The translations under genes were made by a program, and so were the position numbers. From NCBI RefSeq assembly GCF_002119765.1, contig NZ_CP021112.1, positions 4,458,501 through 4,522,500 on the forward strand: a stretch of 64,000 bases of DNA, written 5' to 3'. This document shows, in pieces, positions 52,402-60,048 of this stretch (within the stretch, counting starts at the first letter, position 1; each line of letters opens with the position of its first letter). This DNA is from Pseudorhodoplanes sinuspersici (GTDB taxonomy: Bacteria; Pseudomonadota; Alphaproteobacteria; Rhizobiales; Xanthobacteraceae). The notes beneath the pieces are model-generated. The model was not told the origin of the DNA. It saw only the letters and a program-made list of their open reading frames with translations, and did no database searches.

Positions 52402-52677
52402 CTACTGACGCGTGGTGTTAGGCGCCGTGCCGGTGCGGATCTCGTGCGCGATCCGGGCGAGGATCAGTGCGGCATTGGCCGGTCCGTAGACATTCACCAG
52501 CCGCGGCAGGGTTTCGCTCATGAGGATCGCCAGCAGCGTCGATCCGATCAGCCCTGTAGTCTCCGCCTGCGCGATCCCGATCCGAATGGCATCGCGGCCT
52601 CTGCAATGCTGGGAGGATGGATCGGTCAGGTTGATCCCGTCCGGCTCGAGAAGCGCCCGGTCGCCTGTAACGCTCAT
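52402..52677 (-). CDS. Conserved hypothetical protein, 91 residues, in the Zur-type operon
   Basis: The start ATG at 52677 has GGAGAC 8 bases upstream, and the Zur-like palindrome lies 16-43 bases upstream, so this is the first gene of the operon; the GTPase gene begins 62 bases after its end. The protein is soluble with an amphipathic segment LIGSTLLAILMSETLPRLVNVYG and a helix NAALILARIAHEIRTG. It contains one Cys and one His in RCRGR-type context (SQHCRGRD) and no clear metal motif. Not recognised. Confidence 0.65.
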   Translation of the reverse strand: MSVTGDRALLEPDGINLTDPSSQHCRGRDAIRIGIAQAETTGLIGSTLLAILMSETLPRLVNVYGPANAALILARIAHEIRTGTAPNTTRQ

Positions 52678-52692
52678 GCCATGTCTCCATTG

Positions 52693-52720
52693 AATATGTT
52701 ATGTTATAACATAACATATT
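52693..52720. promoter_or_regulatory. Zur-like palindromic operator
   Basis: A perfect 28-bp palindrome built on GTTATGTTATAACATAAC. It is centred at 52706/52707 and lies directly upstream of the small gene, overlapping its promoter. The core matches Zur boxes of alphaproteobacteria (GTTATxxTATAAC style, known), and COG0523 GTPase genes are typical Zur targets. It could also serve the divergent azlC. Confidence 0.75.
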
Positions 52721-52863
52721 TTGGAGGCAACCCTCGCGTATGAGATCGGGAGCAGCGACACCATCGTCGGGACGCTTTGGCCCACAACCTTTGGCCGGGC
52801 GCATAAGAGGCATGAAGTGCGCCACCGTTGCATGACTCAAGGGCGCGCCGCATGGTGCGCGCG

Positions 52864-53598
52864 ATGCCGGCCCCCTACGCAATCGACTTCCCGAGCAGCA
52901 CTGCGGCTTATCTCGGCGGCCTGCGCGCGGCCGCCTTTTCCGTTTTCGCCTATGTGTTGTTCGGGACCTATATCGGCATCGGCGCGCTTGCCTACGATTT
53001 CAATTTCAGCCTGCTGTGGGTCACGACGTCCACATTGCTCGTCTGGGCGGGGCCTGCTCAGGTCATCCTCATCTCGACGCTGGGAGGCGGCGCACAGATC
53101 GTCGAAGCTGCGATCGCTGTCGGACTGAGCGGTGTGCGCCTGCTGCCGATGGTTGTCTCGCTGATGCCGCTCCTGCGCGGCCCCAAGACAAAGACCCATC
53201 AGCTACTGGCGCCGGCGCATTTCACGGCCGTCAGCATGTGGGTGGAGACGATGCGGCTGGCGCCGCAGATGCCGGCCGAGCGGCGCATTCCGTTCGCGAA
53301 CGGTATTGCCACAGGCTACATGGCTTCGGCGATGCTGGCGACCGTGCTGGGCTATTATCTTGCGGCTGGCCTGCCATCGCTTTTGACCGCTGCGCTACTC
53401 TTCCTGACGCCGATGTCATTTTTGGTGTCGATCGCCCGCAACTCCAGTTTCCTCGTTGATCGACTGGCGCTGCTGCTGGGTTTGGTCCTCGGGCCCATCC
53501 TTGCGTATCGTAATGTCGAGCTCGACGTGATGTGGGCCGGCGTCGGCGGTGGCACACTGGCCTATCTCGCACATCGTCTGCGGGACAGCCTGCGATGA
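52864..53598 (+). CDS. azlC: AzlC family branched-chain amino acid exporter subunit
   Basis: The 244-residue membrane protein has about seven helices and the AzlC pattern: PSSTAAYLGGLRAAAFSVFAY near the N terminus, then WAGPAQVILIS, VRLLPMVVSLMPLLRG and HFTAVSMWVE. Together with AzlD it forms a two-subunit branched-chain amino acid exporter. The start is uncertain; ATG at 52864 is used, ATG at 52828 and GTG at 52855 are possible. The stop overlaps the azlD start (ATGA). It is divergent from the Zur-type operon. Confidence 0.88.
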   Translation: MPAPYAIDFPSSTAAYLGGLRAAAFSVFAYVLFGTYIGIGALAYDFNFSLLWVTTSTLLVWAGPAQVILISTLGGGAQIVEAAIAVGLSGVRLLPMVVSLMPLLRGPKTKTHQLLAPAHFTAVSMWVETMRLAPQMPAERRIPFANGIATGYMASAMLATVLGYYLAAGLPSLLTAALLFLTPMSFLVSIARNSSFLVDRLALLLGLVLGPILAYRNVELDVMWAGVGGGTLAYLAHRLRDSLR

Positions 53599-53942
53599 GC
53601 CTGACCACCTCTGAATTGTGGCCTTATCTCGTGCTGGTCCTTGCCGGGTTTCTTCCGAATGAGATCTGGCGCTGGCTGGGTTTTATGCTTGCGCGCGGCG
53701 TCGATCAGGAATCGGAAATCCTGGTCTGGGTGAGGGCAGTCGCAACGGCGGTCCTTGCCGCCGTCATTGCCAAGCTGATCTTCTTTGCGCCCGGCGCGCT
53801 GGCGTCGGTACCGCTGGCGGTGCGGCTTGTCGCGATTGCCGCGGGCTTTGTAGGGTTCGTCCTATTCCGGCGCTCGGTCTTCGCCGGCGTTGCCACCGGC
53901 GAAGCGGTTCTCATTCTGGGCGCGCTCGCGTTGCGACCTTGA
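53595..53942 (+). CDS. azlD: AzlD family transporter subunit
   Basis: The 115-residue partner of AzlC with about four helices: LWPYLVLVLAGFLPNEIWRWLG at the N terminus and GFVLFRRSVFAGVATGEAVLI near the C terminus. ATG at 53595 overlaps the azlC stop by 4 bases. It probably works with AzlC in amino acid export. Confidence 0.85.
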   Translation: MSLTTSELWPYLVLVLAGFLPNEIWRWLGFMLARGVDQESEILVWVRAVATAVLAAVIAKLIFFAPGALASVPLAVRLVAIAAGFVGFVLFRRSVFAGVATGEAVLILGALALRP

Positions 53943-53946
53943 AGTG

Positions 53947-54375
53947 TCAGGCTGCTTGCATCGTCGCGGCCAGCTTCTTGGCCTGAGCGGCCAGGATTTC
54001 CGGCTTTTCCTTCTCGCTGGCCGGCGGCTTCATCATCACGCCTTCCTTGCGCGGGATCACATGCACATGCAGGTGGAAGACGACCTGGCCGCCAGCGCTC
54101 TCATTGAATTGCTGGATCGTGACGCCGTCGGCTTCGAATACCTGCATGCCGGCTTTCGCAACTTTTTGCGCGATTTTCATCACATGTGCGAAGTCGTCCG
54201 GTGCAACATCCAGCACATTACGGGCGGGGCTTTTGGGGAGCACGAGGGCATGGCCGGGCGCGCGCGGCATGATGTCGAGGAACACAAGCGCGCGGTCGTC
54301 CTCATAAACCTTGTTACACGGCAATTCGCCACGCAGGATTTTTGCAAAGATATTATTGGGGTCGTAAGCCGGCAT
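53947..54375 (-). CDS. HIT family protein
   Basis: The 142-residue protein has the histidine triad HLHVHVIPR near the C-terminal third, with the nucleophilic His in the middle. The N terminus is NIFAKILRGELPCNKVYEDD. HIT proteins hydrolyse or transfer nucleotidyl groups (Ap4A, adenosine phosphoramidates). ATG at 54375 has GGAG upstream; GTG at 54384 overlaps the stop of the FemAB-like gene. It closes the RidA-GDPD-FemAB-HIT operon. Confidence 0.92.
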   Translation of the reverse strand: MPAYDPNNIFAKILRGELPCNKVYEDDRALVFLDIMPRAPGHALVLPKSPARNVLDVAPDDFAHVMKIAQKVAKAGMQVFEADGVTIQQFNESAGGQVVFHLHVHVIPRKEGVMMKPPASEKEKPEILAAQAKKLAATMQAA

Positions 54376-54380
54376 TGTTC

Positions 54381-55634
54381 TCACTCCAAAGCGTCAGTCT
54401 TTCGGAACGGCGTCAGGGCTTCAAGCTCGCGGCCTGCGGCATCCACATAAGCGCGTTCATGTTTGAGGTAGTCCGCGATCGCCTGTCTTAGCCCGGGGTC
54501 GGCGATGTAATGCGAGGAGTAGGTTGTCACCGGCACATAGCCGCGCGTCAGCTTATGCTCGCCCTGTGCTCCGGCTTCAACGCTCTTGAGCTTGTTCGCA
54601 ATCGCGTAGTCGATGGCTTGATAATAGCAAAGCTCGAAATGCAGAAAGGGATGGTGTTCGATCGCGCCCCAGTGCCTTCCGAACAACGTATCCGACCCGA
54701 TGAAATTGATCGCGCCGGCAATATAGCGGCCATTGCGCTTTGCCATCACCAGCAGGATCTTGTCGGCCATCGTTTCGCCGATCATCGAATAGAAGGAGCG
54801 GGTGAGATAGGGCCGGCCCCATTTGCGGGAGCCGGTATCCATGTAGAAGGCGAAGAAATCGTCCCACACGGCTTCCGTCAGGTCGCTGCCAGTCAGATGG
54901 TGGATGGTAATGCCGGATTCGGACGCGTCCCGGCGTTCCCGCTTGATCACCTTGCGCTTGCGCGATGCCAACGCGCCAAGGAACTCATCGAACGAACTAT
55001 ATCCCTCGTTCTGCCAGTGGAATTGCTGGTCAGTGCGCTTCAGGAACCCCTTGGTCCCGAGGAAGTCCCAGTCCTCCTGCGGCAGAAAGGTGAGGTGCAC
55101 GGACGAGGCGTGCCGCTTCTGACAGAGCGCCACCAGGCCGGCGGCCAGCGTCTCCCGGACCGTCTTAGCGTGCGGCGACGGCGGTACCAGCAGCCGCGGG
55201 CCGCTGGCAGGTGTGAATGGCACCGCAACCTGCAGCTTGGGATAGTAGGAACCACCCGCGCGTTCATAGGCGTCGGCCCAGCCGTGATCGAAGACATACT
55301 CGCCGCGCGAATGCGATTTCAGATAGCAAGGCGCCGCCCCGAGCAAGCGGCCATCCGTCGTTTCGATCAGAAGGTGCTGCGGCGCCCAGCCAGTCCGCGA
55401 GGTGGCCGAACCGGACCGCTCAAGTGCGGACAGAAAGGCATGGGAAACAAAGGGATTACCGAGGGTTTCTGATCTGTTTCTTTGTGTTTCGCACCTGGAT
55501 TCATCCAAAATGTGAAGCGTCTTTTGCGCGGCCAGGAGATCCCAATCGGCCGGCGCGATCTCCTCAAGGCTGGAGATGATCCGGACTTGCAGGTCGAGAC
55601 GGGCGGTGGTCGGGCTTGCGGATTCAGATGACAT
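54381..55634 (-). CDS. FemAB-like/GNAT (DUF482) acyltransferase
   Basis: The 417-residue protein has a GNAT-type fold as in the peptidogalycan biosynthesis-related DUF482/FemAB family. The pattern PFVSHAFLSALERSGSATSRTGW near the N terminus, then CYLKSHSRGEYVFDHGWADAYE, and the C-terminal RGYVPVTTYSSHYIADP are diagnostic in pieces. The reaction is not established; aminoacyl or acyl transfer is likely. ATG at 55634 gives the usual start. It follows GDPD on the same strand, 22 bases apart. Confidence 0.87.
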   Translation of the reverse strand: MSSESASPTTARLDLQVRIISSLEEIAPADWDLLAAQKTLHILDESRCETQRNRSETLGNPFVSHAFLSALERSGSATSRTGWAPQHLLIETTDGRLLGAAPCYLKSHSRGEYVFDHGWADAYERAGGSYYPKLQVAVPFTPASGPRLLVPPSPHAKTVRETLAAGLVALCQKRHASSVHLTFLPQEDWDFLGTKGFLKRTDQQFHWQNEGYSSFDEFLGALASRKRKVIKRERRDASESGITIHHLTGSDLTEAVWDDFFAFYMDTGSRKWGRPYLTRSFYSMIGETMADKILLVMAKRNGRYIAGAINFIGSDTLFGRHWGAIEHHPFLHFELCYYQAIDYAIANKLKSVEAGAQGEHKLTRGYVPVTTYSSHYIADPGLRQAIADYLKHERAYVDAAGRELEALTPFRKTDALE

Positions 55635-55656
55635 CGCCGCACGTCTTACCCGACTT

Positions 55657-56382
55657 TTATGGCCGAAATCCCTCAAAAATCATCTGATCAGCCCAGCGGC
55701 TGGCGCGGGCACGGTCGGCGTCGGTTCGCACCGTCCAGGTTAGCAAGGGAAGGCCGAAGGCGTAGCGGGCCAGCAGCGGCAGGGAGGCTGGCAGGTCTTG
55801 TACCGACCAGGCTACGAAGTGCGGGCGAGCCTGGAACACCGCGCCCAAATAGGTGGCGGTGCCAACACCAATTCCGCTCAGTAACTTTCGCTCCGCCACC
55901 AGCCCGCGCGGCAGTCCCGGCGCGGTCATGGCGATGGCGGAAATCATCGCCGGATCGAACGACATGACGGCGACCGGCCCGGCATAGCTTTGCAGGACCT
56001 GCGCTGCCCGTATGGCAAGTCGCGCATCGCCGTTAAAGTGGCTTTTAAGCTCGATCACGAGCGGGACGCGGCCCTCAACCAAAGTGCAAAGATCGTCGAG
56101 CATCATCATGCGATCGGCGGTTGCTTTGAAGCTGATGGTCTTCAGCTCATGCGAGGAGAGAGCAGCGATCGGGCCTCGCCGCTCCGTCAATCGATCCAGC
56201 GTTTCGTCGTGGAAAACCATCGCTTCGCCGTCGCCCGCAAGCTGCAGGTCGCACTCGATGGCGTAATTCCCGACAATCGCGGCGGAGAAGGCCGATGCGG
56301 TATTTTCGACGATGCCGCGTGCCGTCTCATGTAATCCGCGATGTGCCACTGGCCGCGCGGTCAGCCAGTCCAATCCGGGCAT
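55657..56382 (-). CDS. Glycerophosphodiester phosphodiesterase
   Basis: The 241-residue TIM-barrel enzyme hydrolyses glycerophosphodiesters to glycerol 3-phosphate and alcohol. The active-site loop PVAHRGLHE with the His pair, IECDLQL with Glu and Asp, and VFHDETLDRLT are present, as is LVIELKS further on. No signal peptide, so cytoplasmic. It is in the RidA-GDPD-FemAB-HIT operon. Confidence 0.93.
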   Translation of the reverse strand: MPGLDWLTARPVAHRGLHETARGIVENTASAFSAAIVGNYAIECDLQLAGDGEAMVFHDETLDRLTERRGPIAALSSHELKTISFKATADRMMMLDDLCTLVEGRVPLVIELKSHFNGDARLAIRAAQVLQSYAGPVAVMSFDPAMISAIAMTAPGLPRGLVAERKLLSGIGVGTATYLGAVFQARPHFVAWSVQDLPASLPLLARYAFGLPLLTWTVRTDADRARASRWADQMIFEGFRP

Positions 56383-56409
56383 GGTGCAATCCGGGTTGGT
56401 GATCGTGCG

Positions 56410-56877
56410 TCAGGAGACCTCGAACATCCCCTCGACTTCAACGGCCGCATCCATCGGCAGCACCGAAACGCCGATCGTGCTGCGCGCATGCCGGCCCTTG
56501 TCGGCGAAAGCGGTGACCATGAGGTCGGAGGCCCCGTTCATAACCTTCGGGGAATCGAGGAAGGTTGGATCTGCATTGATGAAACCGCCAAGGCGGACGA
56601 CGCGCACGACCTTGTCGAGGTCGCCCAAGGCGGCCTTGATCTGTGCCAGTACATTGACTGCGCAGGCGCGGGCAGCCTTCTGTCCGTCCTCGATCGAGAC
56701 ATCGGCACCGAGCTTGCCTTTGGCCACCAACTTGCCATCGGCATCAAGGCAGAGCTGACCGGACACCACCAGCAGATTGCCGGTGCGAACGAAGCCGACA
56801 TAATTGGCGACTGGAGCCGCAGGCGTCGGCAACACGATTCCGAGATCGACCAGCTTTTTCTCGACGGCTCCGGCCAT
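56410..56877 (-). CDS. RidA family protein lacking the catalytic Arg
   Basis: The 155-residue protein has the RidA/YjgF fold with GNLLVVSGQLCLDADGK near the N terminus and GFINADPTF. In active RidA an Arg binds the carboxylate before the VEVE-type strand; here that position reads STIGVSVLPMDAAVEVEG with Val instead of Arg. So imine deaminase activity is doubtful and a different function is likely. It is the first gene of the operon with GDPD, FemAB-like and HIT. Confidence 0.87.
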   Translation of the reverse strand: MAGAVEKKLVDLGIVLPTPAAPVANYVGFVRTGNLLVVSGQLCLDADGKLVAKGKLGADVSIEDGQKAARACAVNVLAQIKAALGDLDKVVRVVRLGGFINADPTFLDSPKVMNGASDLMVTAFADKGRHARSTIGVSVLPMDAAVEVEGMFEVS

Positions 56878-57022
56878 TCGTTCCTCCTGCGCCGCATGCG
56901 CCTCACAATGGACGTATTCTCTTCGCCGATTGGGACCCTATCCGCAAGTGTCCAAGGCAAGTATCCAAGACAGTTGCAGCAACCCGGTGGCAATTCTATC
57001 TTCGGTGCCGCGAGGATTCCTC

Positions 57023-57892
57023 ATGACTGATACGCGTTTGGATTGGTGCACGGCCGTTGCTGTGGTGGCGTTGTCGGCCGGTCTTGCCGGAGCGGCTCCC
57101 GCACAAAAGACGGACGTGCCGAAGCCGGACGTGGTGGAATTCGTCCCGCATCGTGCGGTCTATGACCTCAAACTGTCGTCGGCGCGTGGCAACCGCCCGG
57201 TCGAGTCGGTTCGCGGCCGCATCCTCTATGATTTTTCTGGCAATTCCTGCGAAGGCTATGCGCTGCAATTCCGTCAGGTATCGGAAATCGATGCCGGCGA
57301 GGGCAGCTTGATGACGACGGATATGCGCGCCACCACGTGGGAAGATGCTGCCGCCAAGACCTTCCGTTTCAACTCGCAAAACTACATCGATCAGAAGCTG
57401 AAAAGCGCAGTCGATGGCCGTGCCGAACGCAATGGCGCGAAGGTCGGCGTCAATCTGAGCAAGCCGGCCTCAAAGAAATTCGGTATCGATTCGGGCGGTA
57501 TCCTTTTCCCCACCGATCACATGCGCCGCATCATCGTCGCCGCGCGGGCCGGGCAATCCTTATTGCAGGGCCCGGTCTTCGACGGCTCGGAAACCGGCGA
57601 CAAGGTCTATGAGACGCTGAGTGTGATCGGCCCGGTGATCGAGCCTGAGACGCGTAAGCCTGAGGACGCGGCCGCGAAAGACCAAACGCTTTCGAAGATG
57701 CGGCGCTGGCCGGTCACCATCAGCTATTTCGATCGGTCGAAGGCGGGCGGCGAGCAGACGCCGGTTTATTCGATCCGGTTTGAATTATACGAGAACGGCA
57801 TTTCGCGCGCGTTGTCGCTCGACTACAACGATTTCGTTGTGGCCGGCGAAATGACCTCGCTGGAAGTGCGTCCCGCCAAGCCCTGCAAGTAA
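57023..57892 (+). CDS. eipB: Cell envelope integrity protein EipB (DUF1849)
   Basis: EipB is a periplasmic beta-spiral protein needed for envelope stability in Brucella. The 289-residue protein has a signal peptide (about 8-28), the DUF1849 pattern with VPHRAVYDLKLSSARGNR and NSCEGYALQFRQ, and the two conserved cysteines, Cys76 and Cys288, which form a disulfide in the family. The second Cys is in the terminal PCK. ATG at 57023. A tandem 15-bp repeat starts inside the last codons. Confidence 0.9.
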   Translation: MTDTRLDWCTAVAVVALSAGLAGAAPAQKTDVPKPDVVEFVPHRAVYDLKLSSARGNRPVESVRGRILYDFSGNSCEGYALQFRQVSEIDAGEGSLMTTDMRATTWEDAAAKTFRFNSQNYIDQKLKSAVDGRAERNGAKVGVNLSKPASKKFGIDSGGILFPTDHMRRIIVAARAGQSLLQGPVFDGSETGDKVYETLSVIGPVIEPETRKPEDAAAKDQTLSKMRRWPVTISYFDRSKAGGEQTPVYSIRFELYENGISRALSLDYNDFVVAGEMTSLEVRPAKPCK

Positions 57893-57923
57893 CAAGCCTG
57901 CAAGTAACAAGCCTGCAAGTAAG
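57882..57923. repeat. 15-bp tandem repeat at the eipB stop
   Basis: CCTGCAAGTAACAAG at 57882-57896 and 57897-57911, then CCTGCAAGTAAG. The unit is 15 bases, in frame, so each copy carries its own TAA after a Cys-Lys pair: stops at 57890, 57905 and 57920. Confidence 0.92.
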
Positions 57924-57937
57924 ATTGCGCCATTGCG

Positions 57938-59206
57938 CTAGCGCTCGCCATCCTCGTCGAAGCCGATCCCGCGTATGATCGAGCCGCGCCCGAATTTGGC
58001 GCGCAGCACGTCGAGCGTGCGCTCGCTGGCGGCGGCCTTGCGCCCCTTCGGATCAAGCAGGTCATCGGGATCGGCCACGTCCGATGGCTGCAGGTGTGAG
58101 ACGCCAATGCCGATCAGGCGGAATTTTGTGCCATCGATCTCGCGGGCCAGGAGATCACGCCCGCAGTCGAAGATCCGTTTGGCAAGTTGCGTCGGATCGC
58201 TCAGCGATCGGGCCCGGGTTCGGATCTGGAAGTCGGTACTTTTAAGTTTCAGGGTCACGGTCGAGCCACTCAGCGCCTTGGCCTTCAAACGCGCGGACAC
58301 GCGGTCGCTCAAATCCCACAGGATCTTCTCCAGCGGCCGCATCGCGCCGATGTCGTGATTGAACGTGGTTTCGGCGGAAATGCTCTTGGCGTCCCGGTCC
58401 GGCACCACCTTGCGGTGGTCGATACCGCGGGACAGGCGGCTCAGACGCTGGCCTTCCGAGCCCAGCTGCCGCATCAATTCCGTCTCATCGTATTTCTGCA
58501 GGTCGGCGATGGTGCGAAAACCATCGCGGGCCAGGCGCTCCTGCGCCACCTTGCCGATACCGAAGATGACCGAAATCGGCTTTTGCGCAAGGAAACTCGC
58601 GGCTTCCGCACGCCCAAGCACAGCAAACCCACGTGGTTTGTCGAGCTCGGACGCGATCTTCGCCAGGAACTTGTTGTAGGACAGGCCGATCGAAACCGTA
58701 ATCCCGATCCGCCGCTCCACCTCCATCGCAAACTGCGCCAGCGACTTTGCCGCACTCCGGCCATGCAGCCGCTGGGTGCCGGACAGATCGAGAAACGCCT
58801 CGTCGATCGAAAGCGGCTCCACCAGCGGCGTGAGATCGCGCATGATGGTGCGGACCTCCCGTGCGACCTCGACATATTTCGCCATGTTCGGCTTGACGAT
58901 TGTGGCGTCTGGGCAGAGCTGCCGGGCCTTGAACATCGGCATTGCCGAATGCACCCCATAGGTCCGCGCGATATAGCAGGCCGTCGACACCACCCCGCGC
59001 GTGCCGCCGCCAATGATCAGCGGCTTGTCGGCCAATGACGGATCATCCCGCTTCTCGATCGTGGCATAGAAGGCATCGCAATCGATATGCGCGACCGAGA
59101 GTTCCGCAATCTCGGGGTGCCGGAGCAGGCGAGGCGAGCCGCAAGCCTTGCAGCGGCCGGCGGGACCAGCCTCCACAATGCAGTCACGGCAAAAGCCAGG
59201 AGTCAT
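57938..59206 (-). CDS. dinB: DNA polymerase IV with N-terminal zinc ribbon
   Basis: The 422-residue Y-family polymerase has an N-terminal Cys4 ribbon (Cys6, Cys9, Cys19, Cys22), then the catalytic core with [13 protein letters not shown] (Asp42, Asp44) and SIDEAFLDL (Asp-Glu), and a little-finger domain. It copies damaged templates with low fidelity. The zinc ribbon is a Rhizobiales trait. ATG at 59206 is the last of three interlocking ATGA junctions created by a 17-bp duplication. Confidence 0.92.
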   Translation of the reverse strand: MTPGFCRDCIVEAGPAGRCKACGSPRLLRHPEIAELSVAHIDCDAFYATIEKRDDPSLADKPLIIGGGTRGVVSTACYIARTYGVHSAMPMFKARQLCPDATIVKPNMAKYVEVAREVRTIMRDLTPLVEPLSIDEAFLDLSGTQRLHGRSAAKSLAQFAMEVERRIGITVSIGLSYNKFLAKIASELDKPRGFAVLGRAEAASFLAQKPISVIFGIGKVAQERLARDGFRTIADLQKYDETELMRQLGSEGQRLSRLSRGIDHRKVVPDRDAKSISAETTFNHDIGAMRPLEKILWDLSDRVSARLKAKALSGSTVTLKLKSTDFQIRTRARSLSDPTQLAKRIFDCGRDLLAREIDGTKFRLIGIGVSHLQPSDVADPDDLLDPKGRKAAASERTLDVLRAKFGRGSIIRGIGFDEDGER

Positions 59207-59240
59207 GGACAGCCTTGGGTCATGGACAACCTTGGGTCAT
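59203..59240 (-). other. Two interlocking six-codon micro-ORFs in a 17-bp tandem repeat
   Basis: On the minus strand, two near-identical 17-bp units, ATGACCCAAGGTTGTCC (59240-59224) and ATGACCCAAGGCTGTCC (59223-59207), each open with ATG and read Met-Thr-Gln-Gly-Cys-Pro-stop. The first ATG overlaps the stop of the DUF3572 gene; its own stop overlaps the second ATG, whose stop overlaps the dinB ATG. Each unit has AAGG 6 bases before the next ATG, a fair ribosome site. Coupling by termination-reinitiation is inferred. Confidence 0.7.
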
Positions 59241-59536
59241 GGCGTATCGCGTTCCCAATCGCGGCCGGCGAGCGCTTCGCGAGCGGCGAGAATGCTCGCT
59301 GGCTCGTGAGCCGTTTCCGCCGCAAATGCCAGCATGACGGATTCATTATTGGCGAGGTGATCGAGCACGCCGGCAAGGAACAGCGGTTCGCGCGCGGCGG
59401 CCCTAATGTCGCCCGGACCGATTCCAGTTGAAGCAAGGAATAAACCCAGTCGCTCGGGGTCTGAAGCAATGAAGCTAAGTGCTTGGACTGCCACAGTTTC
59501 GGCGGCTCTGTGTGTCAGCTTTACCTTGTTCGCCAT
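59237..59536 (-). CDS. DUF3572 family protein
   Basis: The 99-residue protein has the DUF3572 pattern: ETVAVQALSFIASDPERLGLFLASTGIGPGDIRAAAREPLFLAGVLDHL (as short segments ALSFIASDPERLG, TGIGPGDIR and FLAGVLDHL). It is soluble, helical and of unknown function in alphaproteobacteria. Start taken at ATG 59536 (MANKVKLTHRAA); ATG at 59584 is possible. Its TGA at 59237-59239 overlaps the first micro-ORF. It probably forms an operon with dinB. Confidence 0.85.
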   Translation of the reverse strand: MANKVKLTHRAAETVAVQALSFIASDPERLGLFLASTGIGPGDIRAAAREPLFLAGVLDHLANNESVMLAFAAETAHEPASILAAREALAGRDWERDTP

Positions 59537-59664
59537 CTGGTTGTGTTTGCCTTTCCGTAACACATCAGCATTACCGTGATTCATAGCCCGAACCCGCATT
59601 TTGGCGAGGGGCACAATGCCTCGGATCACTGGGCGAGGTAAGAATAGCCCGGGAGGGGCGGTGA

Positions 59665-60036
59665 ATGGCCAAGACTGTCCTGATCGTGGAGGACAATGAG
59701 CTCAACATGAAGCTCTTCCACGACCTCCTGGAAGCGCACGGTTATCAGACCATCGGCACCCGGAACGGGATCGATGCGATGGACCTTGCGCGGCAGCATC
59801 GGCCCGATTTGATTCTCATGGATATTCAGCTGCCGGAAGTGTCTGGCCTCGAAGTCACCAAATGGCTGAAGGACGATGCCGAACTGAAAGCCATTCCGGT
59901 GGTCGCGGTCACCGCTTTCGCCATGAAGGGCGATGAGGAGCGCATCCGGGCTGGTGGTTGCGAAGCCTATCTCTCGAAGCCGATTTCGGTCGGCAAGTTT
60001 ATTGAAACGATCCGTCACTTTCTCGGGAATGCATAG
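59665..60036 (+). CDS. divK: Single-domain response regulator DivK
   Basis: DivK is a receiver domain that controls the CtrA pathway and the cell cycle in alphaproteobacteria. The 123-residue protein has the phospho-accepting Asp53 in [10 protein letters not shown], the acidic pair EDN near the N terminus, the conserved Thr in [16 protein letters not shown] and Lys in YLSKPIS. GGGAGGGG upstream of ATG at 59665. pleD follows 12 bases later, the usual divK-pleD pair. Confidence 0.95.
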   Translation: MAKTVLIVEDNELNMKLFHDLLEAHGYQTIGTRNGIDAMDLARQHRPDLILMDIQLPEVSGLEVTKWLKDDAELKAIPVVAVTAFAMKGDEERIRAGGCEAYLSKPISVGKFIETIRHFLGNA

Positions 60037-60048
60037 GGAATTCGCCGC

